DNA from: Photobacterium proteolyticum
Lineage (GTDB): Bacteria > Pseudomonadota > Gammaproteobacteria > Enterobacterales > Vibrionaceae
Direction of reading: 5' to 3'
NCBI RefSeq assembly: GCF_001939735.1
Contig: NZ_MJIL01000077.1
Span: 1-57,517 of the forward strand
Length of the DNA stretch: 57,517 bases
Part shown: positions 38,364 through 46,341 of the stretch, piece by piece
Position numbering within the stretch: position 1 is the first letter of the stretch
Layout: every line of letters begins with the position of its first letter
Notes under the pieces: generated by a model
What the model was told of the DNA's origin: nothing
Database searches by the model: none
The model's input: the letters and a program-made list of their open reading frames with translations, nothing else
Program-made: the position numbers and the translations under genes

Positions 38364-38716
38364 AGAAAACTCATTAATCACTTAGTTATTTCCCGATCAT
38401 AAAATGAACGAGCCAGTATCGGCAACAGCAACTGCCACAAAATCCCAGACTATCTGATATTTATTGGATTGACTATCGCTTCCGCTTGCTCTGTGTAGTT
38501 CTAGCGACTTATTTAAGCGATACCTCAGTACCAAGGCGCTATATAAATACGCTTTTAGTCATCATCAAATGTAATCATTACAAAAAAACCAACCCAAGAT
38601 CACAAAAACAGCAAGACTTTATTGCAAATGATAACTTCAACAAAAAGCAGATAGGAAAACGATTACACCCGTGCTAGCATTGCGCGATTTTTTTTCAGAC
38701 AGGGTGGAAAAGTATA
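38364..38716. other. 353-base control region between DUF2066 and uraA genes
   Basis: No gene is seen. The right part is AT-rich with A-runs near 38580-38650 and holds a PurR-like box at 38653-38668. GGTGG (38703-38707) before the uraA ATG is a probable ribosome site. The short frame at 38486-38677 has no ribosome site or recognisable product. Confidence 0.5.
38653..38668. promoter_or_regulatory. PurR-like box upstream of uraA
   Basis: AGGAAAACGATTACAC. Read on the minus strand, GTGTAATCGTTTTCCT, it agrees with 12 of 16 bases of the box before purM (ACGCAAACGTTTTCCT). It suggests joint purine control of uraA and purMN. Confidence 0.5.
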
Positions 38717-39967
38717 ATGATGCAGGTACTACAAGGTGCACAGATGCTATTCGTTGCATTTGGTGCGTTGGTTCTGGTTCCGTTGCTTACGGGGTTAGAT
38801 CCTAGTGTTGCGCTCTTCGGCGCAGGTATTGGTACCCTCCTCTTTCAAGTCATCACCAAACGTTCCGTTCCTATCTTCCTTGCTTCCTCTTTTGCCTTTA
38901 TTGCTCCTATTATGTATGGCGTCCAGACCTGGGGCGTTCCTGGTACGATGGGCGGCCTGATGATGGCAGGGGTTATCTATGTCTGCATGGGTGCAGTCAT
39001 CAAAGTCCGCGGAGTCGGTATTATTCATAAACTTCTTCCGCCTGTTGTTGTCGGACCTGTGATTATGGTCATCGGCCTAGGCCTGGCACCAGTGGCTGTC
39101 AACATGGCTTTGGGCAAAACCGGAGACGGTGCGGTTCAGCTAATTGATGGTAATGCGGCACTGTGGATTTCAAGTATCTCTCTGCTGGTAACCATCGCAC
39201 TGAGCGTATTTGCCAAAGGGTTCTTGAAGCTGATCCCTATCATGGGAGGGATTGTCGCCGGTTACTGTGTAAGCCTTGGATTCGGTGTGGTCGACTTTAG
39301 CCCGGTTGCTCAGGCAAGCTGGCTGGCTCTGCCGAGCTTCACTTTCCCGGAGTTCAATATCAACGCCATTCTCTTTATGATCCCGGTCGCCATCGCCCCG
39401 GCGGTAGAGCACGTCGGTGATATGCTGGCTATCTCCAACGTAACCGGCAAGGACTACCTGAAAAAGCCCGGCCTGCACCGCACAATGGCTGGTGACGGGG
39501 TTGCGACCATTGCCGCTTCTATGTTTGGTGCGCCACCAAATACGACATACTCGGAAGTAACCGGTGCGGTAATGCTGACCAAGGCATTTAACCCTGTGAT
39601 TATGACCTGGGCTGCAGTAACGGCTCTGGTACTCGCGTTCGTCGGTAAGCTGGGTGCAGCACTACAGACCATTCCGGTTCCTGTTATGGGTGGTATCATG
39701 ATCCTGCTGTTTGGTTCCATTGCCACTGTCGGCCTGAACACGCTGATCAAAAACAATGTTGACCTGCACAAAGCCCGCAACCTGGTGATTGTCGCTGTCA
39801 CGTTGGTCTTCGGTATTGGTGGTATGGCATTTGGCATCGGCGAGTTCAGCCTGCAGGGAGTCAGCTTGTGCGGCATCGTGGCTATCTTGCTAAACTTGGT
39901 CCTGCCGGACGACTTGGGTGAAAACCATGTGGTCGACAATGCTCAGATAGAAGACACAGCCAACTAA
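38717..39967 (+). CDS. uraA: Uracil permease UraA (NCS2 family)
   Basis: A 416-residue inner-membrane proton symporter for uracil with about 14 helices. Typical NCS2 features are LASSFAFIAPI, PAVEHVGDMLAIS (with the substrate-binding Glu and His) and PPNTTYSEVTGAVMLTK. It is divergent from DUF2066 and separated by two terminators from upp, its partner in pyrimidine salvage. In E. coli uraA and upp are adjacent on the same strand; here they face each other. Confidence 0.93.
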   Translation: MMQVLQGAQMLFVAFGALVLVPLLTGLDPSVALFGAGIGTLLFQVITKRSVPIFLASSFAFIAPIMYGVQTWGVPGTMGGLMMAGVIYVCMGAVIKVRGVGIIHKLLPPVVVGPVIMVIGLGLAPVAVNMALGKTGDGAVQLIDGNAALWISSISLLVTIALSVFAKGFLKLIPIMGGIVAGYCVSLGFGVVDFSPVAQASWLALPSFTFPEFNINAILFMIPVAIAPAVEHVGDMLAISNVTGKDYLKKPGLHRTMAGDGVATIAASMFGAPPNTTYSEVTGAVMLTKAFNPVIMTWAAVTALVLAFVGKLGAALQTIPVPVMGGIMILLFGSIATVGLNTLIKNNVDLHKARNLVIVAVTLVFGIGGMAFGIGEFSLQGVSLCGIVAILLNLVLPDDLGENHVVDNAQIEDTAN

Positions 39968-39995
39968 CTTGCGCTGCTGATAATATCCAATCATT

Positions 39996-40035
39996 AAAAA
40001 GCGCCGATGGTTATCAACCATCGGCGCTTTTTTTA
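39996..40035 (+). terminator. Terminator after uraA
   Basis: AAAAAGCGCCGATGG (39996-40010) pairs with CCATCGGCGCTTTTT (from 40018). An inner GGTT-ATC-AACC adds pairs. A TTTTTTT run follows. Confidence 0.93.
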
Positions 40036-40063
40036 CAGCTGTCGCTGACTGCCCGGCAGGTAC

Positions 40064-40090
40064 AAAAAAGCCGGACATCAGTCCGGCTTT
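40064..40090 (-). terminator. Terminator after upp (minus strand)
   Basis: On the minus strand AAAGCCGGAC, loop TGAT, GTCCGGCTTT, then TTTTG, 21 bases past the upp stop. Confidence 0.9.
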
Positions 40091-40110
40091 CAGCTATAGG
40101 GTATAAAAAA

Positions 40111-40737
40111 TTATTTGGTGCCGAAGATTTTGTCACCCGCATCGCCCAGACCAGGAACGATGTAACCCTTGTCATTCAGCTTCTCATCGATTGCAGCTGT
40201 AAACAGCTCAACGTCTGGGTGAGCTTTTTCCAGCGCTTCAATACCTTCAGGAGCCGCAACCAAAACCAGTACTTTGAACTGCTTACAGCCCTGCTCTTTC
40301 AGCAGGTCCAGTGTCGCAATCATTGAGCCACCAGTAGCCAGCATAGGATCGACAACCAGCGCAATACGCTCGTCAATATTTGATGCCAGCTTGTTGAAAT
40401 AAGGAACCGGTTCAAGGGTTTCTTCATCACGGTAGATACCGACTACGCTGATACGTGCGCTTGGTACATGCTCAAGAACACCGTCCATCATACCCAGGCC
40501 AGCACGCAGAATTGGCACAACAGTTACCTTTTTACCCTTAATTTGGTCAATTTCAACTGGACCATTCCAGCCTTCAATGGTAACTTTTTCTGTTTCGAAG
40601 TCTGAAGTCGCTTCATACGTCAGCAAGCTACCAACTTCCGTTGCTAGCTCACGAAAACGCTTAGTGCTGATGTCGCCTTCGCGCATAAGACCGATCTTAT
40701 GTTTTACCAGTGGGTGTTTAACCTCAACGACTTTCAT
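40111..40737 (-). CDS. upp: Uracil phosphoribosyltransferase
   Basis: A 208-residue cytosolic salvage enzyme that makes UMP from uracil and PRPP. The PRPP-binding motif is [19 protein letters not shown], and [13 protein letters not shown] is present. The opening [19 protein letters not shown] is family-typical. It is divergent from purM across a 196-base control region. Confidence 0.97.
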   Translation of the reverse strand: MKVVEVKHPLVKHKIGLMREGDISTKRFRELATEVGSLLTYEATSDFETEKVTIEGWNGPVEIDQIKGKKVTVVPILRAGLGMMDGVLEHVPSARISVVGIYRDEETLEPVPYFNKLASNIDERIALVVDPMLATGGSMIATLDLLKEQGCKQFKVLVLVAAPEGIEALEKAHPDVELFTAAIDEKLNDKGYIVPGLGDAGDKIFGTK

Positions 40738-40854
40738 TTCTGACTCCTAAGCAAACAAAATTTAAAAAAATCGCATTATTATACACTAGACCATGAGCGC
40801 TCTGATAGGGGTTGATGTTTCGTTTGCTTAGGAAATAGCCACTGCGATTTATTG

Positions 40855-40870
40855 ACGCAAACGTTTTCCT
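40855..40870. promoter_or_regulatory. PurR box upstream of purM
   Basis: ACGCAAACGTTTTCCT matches the E. coli PurR operator ACGCAAACGTTTGCGT at 13 of 16 bases. A possible -10 TATCAT lies at 40889-40894, so the box covers the -35 region. Repression of purMN by purines is likely. Confidence 0.8.
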
Positions 40871-40933
40871 TTCCGCCCTGACTGCTGTTATCATACCCCC
40901 GCTTTTTTACTTTAATGCGGTGAGGGATCTCTT

Positions 40934-41974
40934 GTGAGCGGCAATAACTCTTCTCTTAGTTACAAAGATGCAGGTGTTGATATCGATGCGGGAAATGCAT
41001 TGGTTGATCGTATTAAAGGGGTGGTGAAACGCACCCACCGTCCCGAGGTCATGGGCGGTATTGGTGGCTTCGGCGCGCTCTGCTCGCTACCGACCAAGTA
41101 TAAAGAGCCGGTATTGGTTTCAGGAACCGACGGTGTGGGCACCAAGCTTCGCTTGGCGATGGATCTGAACAAGCACGACACAATCGGTATCGATTTGGTG
41201 GCAATGTGCGTCAACGATCTGATTGTGCAAGGGGGAGAGCCGCTGTTCTTCCTGGACTATTACGCAACCGGCAAGCTTGAGGTCGATACGGCGGCAGCCG
41301 TTGTCGCGGGGATCGGCGAAGGCTGTATCCAGTCTGGCTGTGCCCTAATTGGCGGCGAAACCGCAGAAATGCCGGGCATGTACCACGGCGAAGACTATGA
41401 TGTCGCGGGCTTCTGTGTCGGTGTCGTCGAAAAGGCCGATATCATTGACGGCAGCAAAGTCAAAGCCGGCGACGCACTTATCGCTGTCGGATCAAGCGGT
41501 CCGCACTCTAACGGCTTCTCCCTGATCCGCAAGATCATTGAAGTCTCTCAAGCCGACCTAAGCAAAGAGCTTAATGGCAAACCACTGGCCGATCACTTGC
41601 TTGAGCCAACAAAGATCTACGTTAAATCAACGCTGAAGATGATGGAAAGCTGCGATGTTCACGCTATTTCTCATATCACAGGCGGTGGTTTCTGGGAAAA
41701 TATCCCTCGCGTATTGCCTACTGGCACGAAAGCCGTTGTTGACGGCAAGAGCTGGGAGTGGCCTGCCATCTTCAACTGGCTACAAGAAGCCGGTAACGTT
41801 GAAACCTACGAAATGTACCGTACCTTCAACTGTGGCGTCGGTCTGGTTATTGCCCTGCCACAGACACAGGCCGAGCAAGCTATCGACATCCTGAAAGCCG
41901 AAGGCGAAAACGCCTGGCTTCTGGGTGAAATTGCTGATGCCGATGCCGGTGAAGAGCAGGTGGAGATTAAATAA
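40934..41974 (+). CDS. purM: Phosphoribosylformylglycinamidine cyclo-ligase PurM
   Basis: A 346-residue AIR synthetase that closes the imidazole ring in purine synthesis. [47 protein letters not shown] and [16 protein letters not shown] are family motifs (parts). The start is a GTG at 40934, with GAGGGA about seven bases upstream. It lies four bases before purN, so they are cotranscribed. Confidence 0.97.
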   Translation: MSGNNSSLSYKDAGVDIDAGNALVDRIKGVVKRTHRPEVMGGIGGFGALCSLPTKYKEPVLVSGTDGVGTKLRLAMDLNKHDTIGIDLVAMCVNDLIVQGGEPLFFLDYYATGKLEVDTAAAVVAGIGEGCIQSGCALIGGETAEMPGMYHGEDYDVAGFCVGVVEKADIIDGSKVKAGDALIAVGSSGPHSNGFSLIRKIIEVSQADLSKELNGKPLADHLLEPTKIYVKSTLKMMESCDVHAISHITGGGFWENIPRVLPTGTKAVVDGKSWEWPAIFNWLQEAGNVETYEMYRTFNCGVGLVIALPQTQAEQAIDILKAEGENAWLLGEIADADAGEEQVEIK

Positions 41975-41978
41975 GACG

Positions 41979-42623
41979 ATGAAAAACATCGTAGTTTTGA
42001 TTTCCGGGAGCGGCTCGAACCTTCAGGCGATGATTGATGCCTGTGACAGCGGCATCATTCAAAATGCACGCATTGCCGCTGTGGTATCAAACAAGGCTGA
42101 TGCCTATGGCCTGGAACGTGCCCGTCAGGCGGGTATTGATACCGTACACCTCGCTGCCAGTGACTACAGTGACCGTGAAACATATGACCGGGCTCTGGCT
42201 GAGCGCATTGATGCTTTCCAGCCAGATTTGGTCATACTGGCCGGGTTCATGCGTATTTTGAGCCATGAGTTTGTTCGTCACTACCGCGGCCGGATGCTCA
42301 ATGTACACCCTTCGCTGCTGCCGAAGTACACCGGCTTACATACCCATCAACGGGCCATTGAAGCCGGCGACAAGGATCACGGTACCAGTGTGCATTTTGT
42401 TACCGAAGAGTTGGACGGTGGCCCGGTGATCCTTCAGGCCAAAGTGCCTATCTTTGACACTGATACTGCTGAAGAGGTCATGGCCCGGGTCCAGGAGCAG
42501 GAGCACCGTATTTATCCGCTGGTCGCCAACTGGTTCTTGCAAGGCAGGGTCTGTATGGCTGAAGACAAGGCCGTTTTTGACGGTTCCGCTCTGCCGCCAC
42601 ATGGCTATGCCGCAGAAGGGTAA
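41979..42623 (+). CDS. purN: Phosphoribosylglycinamide formyltransferase PurN
   Basis: A 214-residue formyltransferase using 10-formyl-tetrahydrofolate. VLISGSGSNLQAMIDAC is the phosphate loop. NVHPSLLPKYTGLHTHQRA holds the catalytic Asn and His, and the catalytic Asp is in EELDGGPVI. The ATG at 41979 follows the purM stop by four bases; the frame reaching back to 41925 is an artefact. Confidence 0.97.
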   Translation: MKNIVVLISGSGSNLQAMIDACDSGIIQNARIAAVVSNKADAYGLERARQAGIDTVHLAASDYSDRETYDRALAERIDAFQPDLVILAGFMRILSHEFVRHYRGRMLNVHPSLLPKYTGLHTHQRAIEAGDKDHGTSVHFVTEELDGGPVILQAKVPIFDTDTAEEVMARVQEQEHRIYPLVANWFLQGRVCMAEDKAVFDGSALPPHGYAAEG

Positions 42624-42651
42624 TCAATACGGCATAAACCCATAACGATAA

Positions 42652-42679
42652 AAAAACGCGACCTTGTGGTCGCGTTTTT
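42652..42679. terminator. Bidirectional terminator between purN and yafJ
   Basis: AACGCGACC (42655-42663), loop TTGT, GGTCGCGTT (42668-42676), with A- and T-runs on both sides. Confidence 0.93.
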
Positions 42680-42711
42680 ATTAAGTAAACAAATGACTAA
42701 AACGATAAATC

Positions 42712-43491
42712 CTAAAGCGTCCGGTTATGGATCAACTCACCGTAGTGGAATACACTAAATTCACCCGGCTGCATTTTGTGCCAGCTCTCGTCATTGGTCA
42801 GCGGTTGAGTGGCAATCACCGTAACCACATCGTTTGGCGTGGTTTCCATCTGAAAGTCGATGGTAACATCTTCGTCAATCAAAGATGCCTGACCAAACGG
42901 TGCCCTACGCGTGATCCAATGCAGATTATTGGTGCAGTATGTCAGTACGCACTCGCCATTGCTAAGCAGCATATTATAGACACCCAGCTCCCTGAGGCGA
43001 TCACAACACACCGCAACATAGTCGTAAACCGCGACCATATCTTCCGGAAGATCAGGAAACTTGGCTTCCAGCTGATTGAGCAGCCAGCAAAAGGCTATCT
43101 CACTGTCGGTATCGCCAACAGGCCTGAAGCGTCCGGTATCTAGCTTTTCATAGCCTGTTAGCTGGCCATTGTGAGCAAATGTCCAATAGCGCCCCCATAG
43201 CTCCCGGGTAAACGGGTGAGTATTTTCTAGGCTGACACCACCACGGTTGGCCTGACGGATATGGCTAACGACGGCACAACTTTTTATCGGATACTCCTGC
43301 ACCAGTTCAGCAATTCTCGACCGACAGCTCGGATTGGGATCTTTAAAGGTACGAAATCCCCGCCCTTCATAGAAGGTGATCCCCCAGCCGTCACTGTGAG
43401 GACCGGTCTTTCCGCCTCGCTGCATCAGGCCGGTAAAGCTAAAACAAATATCAGTTGGCACATTGGCACTCATGCCAAGCAATTCACACAT
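42712..43491 (-). CDS. yafJ: Class II glutamine amidotransferase YafJ
   Basis: A 259-residue class II (Ntn-hydrolase) amidotransferase domain. The nucleophile is Cys2 (MCELLGMSANV), exposed after removal of Met1. SHIRQANRGGVSLENTHPF and HNGQLTGYEKL match the family (parts). No synthase domain is attached, so the acceptor is unknown. It lies 52 bases downstream of gmhA on the same strand, as in E. coli (gmhA-yafJ). Confidence 0.9.
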   Translation of the reverse strand: MCELLGMSANVPTDICFSFTGLMQRGGKTGPHSDGWGITFYEGRGFRTFKDPNPSCRSRIAELVQEYPIKSCAVVSHIRQANRGGVSLENTHPFTRELWGRYWTFAHNGQLTGYEKLDTGRFRPVGDTDSEIAFCWLLNQLEAKFPDLPEDMVAVYDYVAVCCDRLRELGVYNMLLSNGECVLTYCTNNLHWITRRAPFGQASLIDEDVTIDFQMETTPNDVVTVIATQPLTNDESWHKMQPGEFSVFHYGELIHNRTL

Positions 43492-43543
43492 AGTCCTTTA
43501 TGCCCTCTCTGCAGGATTGAGACATGTTTAACAATAACTGAAA

Positions 43544-44125
43544 TTAGCTCGAAGCCATCTCTTTCTCAACCAGCATAATTAAAATGTGGATAATTTTAAT
43601 ATGCACTTCCTGAATTCGGTCAGCAAAACCGAAATGCGGTACACGGATCTCCACATCAGCCAGACCAGCCATCTTGCCGCCGTCTTTACCGGTCAAGGCA
43701 ATGGTTTTCATGCCTTTGGCTTTTGCAGCATCAATCGCTTTAAGAATATTGCCAGAGTTGCCCGAAGTCGACAGACCGAACAGGACATCGCCCTTCGCAC
43801 CGACAGCTTCCAGGTAGCGAGAGAACACATAGTCATAGCCGAAATCATTGCTCACGCAAGAAAGGTGGCTAGGATCTGAAATCGCAATACCCGGGTAACC
43901 CGGACGATTTTCACGGTAGCGTCCTGTCAGCTCCTCGGCAAAGTGCATCGCATCACAGTGTGAGCCACCGTTACCGCAAGACAGTACCTTGCCGCCCTGC
44001 TTAAAGGACTCGGCCAGTACTTTGGCAGCAGCTTCGATATCTGCAATGTTTTTTTCATCGCTTAAAAAGCGGTTCAATACTTCAGCAGCTTCATTTAGTT
44101 CTGCACGGATCAAATCTTGGTACAT
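43544..44125 (-). CDS. gmhA: Phosphoheptose isomerase GmhA
   Basis: A 193-residue SIS-domain enzyme that converts sedoheptulose 7-phosphate to D-glycero-D-manno-heptose 7-phosphate, for the LPS inner core. [20 protein letters not shown] and [16 protein letters not shown] are typical (parts). It lies between the SulP transporter gene and yafJ, all on the minus strand. Confidence 0.97.
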   Translation of the reverse strand: MYQDLIRAELNEAAEVLNRFLSDEKNIADIEAAAKVLAESFKQGGKVLSCGNGGSHCDAMHFAEELTGRYRENRPGYPGIAISDPSHLSCVSNDFGYDYVFSRYLEAVGAKGDVLFGLSTSGNSGNILKAIDAAKAKGMKTIALTGKDGGKMAGLADVEIRVPHFGFADRIQEVHIKIIHILIMLVEKEMASS

Positions 44126-44161
44126 AGGCTAATCTCGGGTTATTCATACAATATTATCGCC

Positions 44162-44181
44162 TAGCCGGAGCCCTCCGGCTA
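44162..44181 (-). terminator. Hairpin after the SulP gene
   Basis: TAGCCGGAG (44162-44170), CC, CTCCGGCTA (44173-44181). On the minus strand it lies just past the SulP stop. The loop is tight and the U-tract weak. Confidence 0.55.
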
Positions 44182-44195
44182 AGCACTTATACGCC

Positions 44196-45929
44196 TTAGC
44201 TTGCAGTGTACAAAGAAACGGCCGAAGGTGTCGACTCCTGAGACAGCACATTGTGACGGTTTATGGCCAAATGCTCACGTAATAGCTCCGCAGATGGGTA
44301 AAGCGAGATGTTGTCGGCCATCAGCACGCCGGCCGTCGCCAACTTTCTCTCGACATGATCTGCAACCCCGAGCAGATACACCGGATACTGACGGATTCTG
44401 TCCAGCGCATTTTCAAAGGCATGGATGGCCGTAATATCTATTGTCGTGACATCGCTGAAATCAAGCACTACTGCCCGGGTCTCCACTTGCGAATGATCAA
44501 TAACATTGAATGCTTTTTCGCTGGCCGCAAAGAAAAGCGGGCCATTGATGTCATATACCACCACATCATCACCAAACTCCTGATGCTGGTGCTCCCCGTT
44601 CACCTCAGTCACACTGGTCAGCATCGCGATACGCTGAATAAATAGCACTCCGGCCAGCAACAGGCCAACGACGACGGCAATAACCATGTCAAAGACCACA
44701 GTCAGGGTAAAACAGGTCACCAGTACGGCAACATCACGGCGTGGGGCCACCTTCAGAGTATGGACAAAGTGTGGTGCTTCCGACATATTCCAGGCGACCA
44801 TGATCAGCAAACCGGCCAGGGCGCTCATCGGAATAAACGACAACATCGGTGCCAGTACTATCATCGCCGCCAGCACAAACAGTGCGTGGGTAATGGCCGA
44901 CACCGGAGAAAATGCACCAGCTCGAATATTAGTGGCAGTACGGGCGATGGCTGCCGTTGCCGGGATCCCGCCAAAAAATGGCACCACCATATTGGCCAGC
45001 CCCTGCCCTACCAACTCGGCATTCGGATTATGCTTGCTACCGGTCATGCCGTCTGCTACCACCGCGCAGAGCAGCGATTCAATACAACCGAGCATCGCAA
45101 TGGTAAAGGCAGCCGGCAACAACTCAACCACCAGTCCCCAGCTGAACTGGGCATCTTGCCACGGCATCACCAGTTGCGGTAATACCTGCGGGATCCCCTG
45201 GCCAACCAAATCGCCGATTTGATAGTGGAACTTTTCACCGAGCAAGCCAACATGCGTGCTACCCCACTGGTTCATCAGCAAGGCCAGCACTGTACCTGTC
45301 GCAAGAGCAACTACATGTGGAGGGATCCGGTTCTTAAGCTTGGCCCATAGAATGAATGTCGCAATCGTACCAAATCCGACCATCGCATCGGCATAGTTAA
45401 TACTTGGCAGGGCACTCGTATACGCCATGACTTTCTCGGGAAAGTGCACCGGATTACCTTCAACCGCCAGTCCGAGCAAATCCTTTAGTTGGAGGAAGGC
45501 AATAACCAACCCTATTCCGGCAGTAAACCCTGTCGTTACAGGATACGGTACATAGGCCACCAGCTGGCCAAGGCGCAGCCCCCCCATCAATAACAGGATC
45601 ACCCCGGACATCAGAGTGGCCAGCATCAGGCCGGACAGGCCGTATTGCTGAGTAATCGGCAATAAAATCACGACAAATGCGGCCGTCGGGCCTGTAATAT
45701 TAAATCGCGAACCACCAAACAAGGCTGCCAGCAAACCGGCAACAACCACCGTATACAAACCATGCTGTGGCGGCACACCAACAGCAATCGCCAGCGCCAT
45801 CCCCAGCGGAATGGCCACAACACCCACAGTAATACCTGCAACAATATCGGCACGAAGCGTAGAGAAAGAATAACCTTTTCGCCACGCTTGTTTTAAAGCA
45901 TGAAATAACAACACGACAAACCCCTGCAC
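44196..45929 (-). CDS. SulP-family anion transporter with STAS domain
   Basis: A 577-residue protein with about 12-14 membrane helices (DIVAGITVGVVAIPLGMALAIA, NITGPTAAFVVILLPI and GLGNM-type sequence) and a C-terminal cytosolic STAS domain (about residues 440-550, with DVTTIDITAIHAFENAL). Family members move sulfate, bicarbonate or other anions; the substrate here cannot be read from sequence. It comes between gmhA and fadE, which adjoin in E. coli, so it is a lineage insertion. It shares a 412-base control region with fadE. Confidence 0.88.
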   Translation of the reverse strand: MQGFVVLLFHALKQAWRKGYSFSTLRADIVAGITVGVVAIPLGMALAIAVGVPPQHGLYTVVVAGLLAALFGGSRFNITGPTAAFVVILLPITQQYGLSGLMLATLMSGVILLLMGGLRLGQLVAYVPYPVTTGFTAGIGLVIAFLQLKDLLGLAVEGNPVHFPEKVMAYTSALPSINYADAMVGFGTIATFILWAKLKNRIPPHVVALATGTVLALLMNQWGSTHVGLLGEKFHYQIGDLVGQGIPQVLPQLVMPWQDAQFSWGLVVELLPAAFTIAMLGCIESLLCAVVADGMTGSKHNPNAELVGQGLANMVVPFFGGIPATAAIARTATNIRAGAFSPVSAITHALFVLAAMIVLAPMLSFIPMSALAGLLIMVAWNMSEAPHFVHTLKVAPRRDVAVLVTCFTLTVVFDMVIAVVVGLLLAGVLFIQRIAMLTSVTEVNGEHQHQEFGDDVVVYDINGPLFFAASEKAFNVIDHSQVETRAVVLDFSDVTTIDITAIHAFENALDRIRQYPVYLLGVADHVERKLATAGVLMADNISLYPSAELLREHLAINRHNVLSQESTPSAVSLYTAS

Positions 45930-46048
45930 TTGCGTACAAAAGAAAATTTAAGAAAAGCTGTCATCCCGAGAGAGGGATCCGGCGGGCATGTGTCAGTCGG
46001 AGTTCGGGAAAGGCAACAAATGACGCCATGAGTCATCCACAGCCTAGA

Positions 46049-46064
46049 TTGACACTGGTGTCAA
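46049..46064. promoter_or_regulatory. Orphan palindrome, possible operator
   Basis: TTGACACTGGTGTCAA: seven-base arms TTGACAC and GTGTCAA around TG. The form is that of a dimeric repressor or activator site. I do not recognise the regulator. It lies between the divergent SulP gene and fadE, nearer the SulP gene. Confidence 0.5.
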
Positions 46065-46076
46065 CTTGGTAAATAG

Positions 46077-46092
46077 CGTGAACGGCATCACA
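46077..46092. promoter_or_regulatory. CRP-like site
   Basis: CGTGAACGGCATCACA matches nine of ten core bases of TGTGA-N6-TCACA. It would place fadE, and perhaps the SulP gene, under cAMP control, as known for E. coli fatty-acid degradation genes. Confidence 0.55.
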
Positions 46093-46228
46093 ATACGGTC
46101 CATATTAATTGTATGACTTATTTTCGCAAGCACATTTTTCCAACTCGCTGATCTTGATCAAGCCCTTATGTAACAAGGGATGACAGGACATCTTTACATA
46201 ACGCCATCCTTTCAGAACAGAAAATTAT

Positions 46229-46258
46229 TTTACATTTTATTAAAGATCACCTTACACT
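46229..46258 (+). promoter_or_regulatory. Candidate fadE promoter
   Basis: TTTACA (46229-46234), an 18-base spacer and TACACT (46253-46258). The predicted transcription start near 46265 falls on the FadR operator. Confidence 0.5.
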
Positions 46259-46264
46259 TATCAC

Positions 46265-46281
46265 AAGTGGTAAGACCTCTT
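46265..46281. promoter_or_regulatory. FadR operator of fadE
   Basis: AAGTGGTAAGACCTCTT agrees with the FadR consensus AACTGGTCNGACCNGTT at 12 of 15 specified bases. It overlaps the predicted fadE transcription start, the typical position for repression that is relieved by long-chain acyl-CoA. Confidence 0.75.
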
Positions 46282-46341
46282 ACCTTGCATAAAACGTACC
46301 CAATAATAATAAATCAACGCCCACCGATAAGGAGAATCATC

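Larger units (their letters stand above)
45930..46341. other. 412-base divergent control region, SulP gene to fadE
   Basis: It holds a 16-base palindrome (46049-46064), a CRP-like site (46077-46092), a fadE promoter candidate (46229-46258) and a FadR operator (46265-46281), each listed separately. The reading frame that reaches from 46180 into fadE is upstream sequence, not coding, because the ribosome site and the known FadE opening lie at 46342. Confidence 0.6.

Noticed and set aside
46180..46341. A longer FadE with 54 more residues
   Set aside because: The stretch contains the promoter and FadR operator, and AAGGAG precedes the ATG at 46342.
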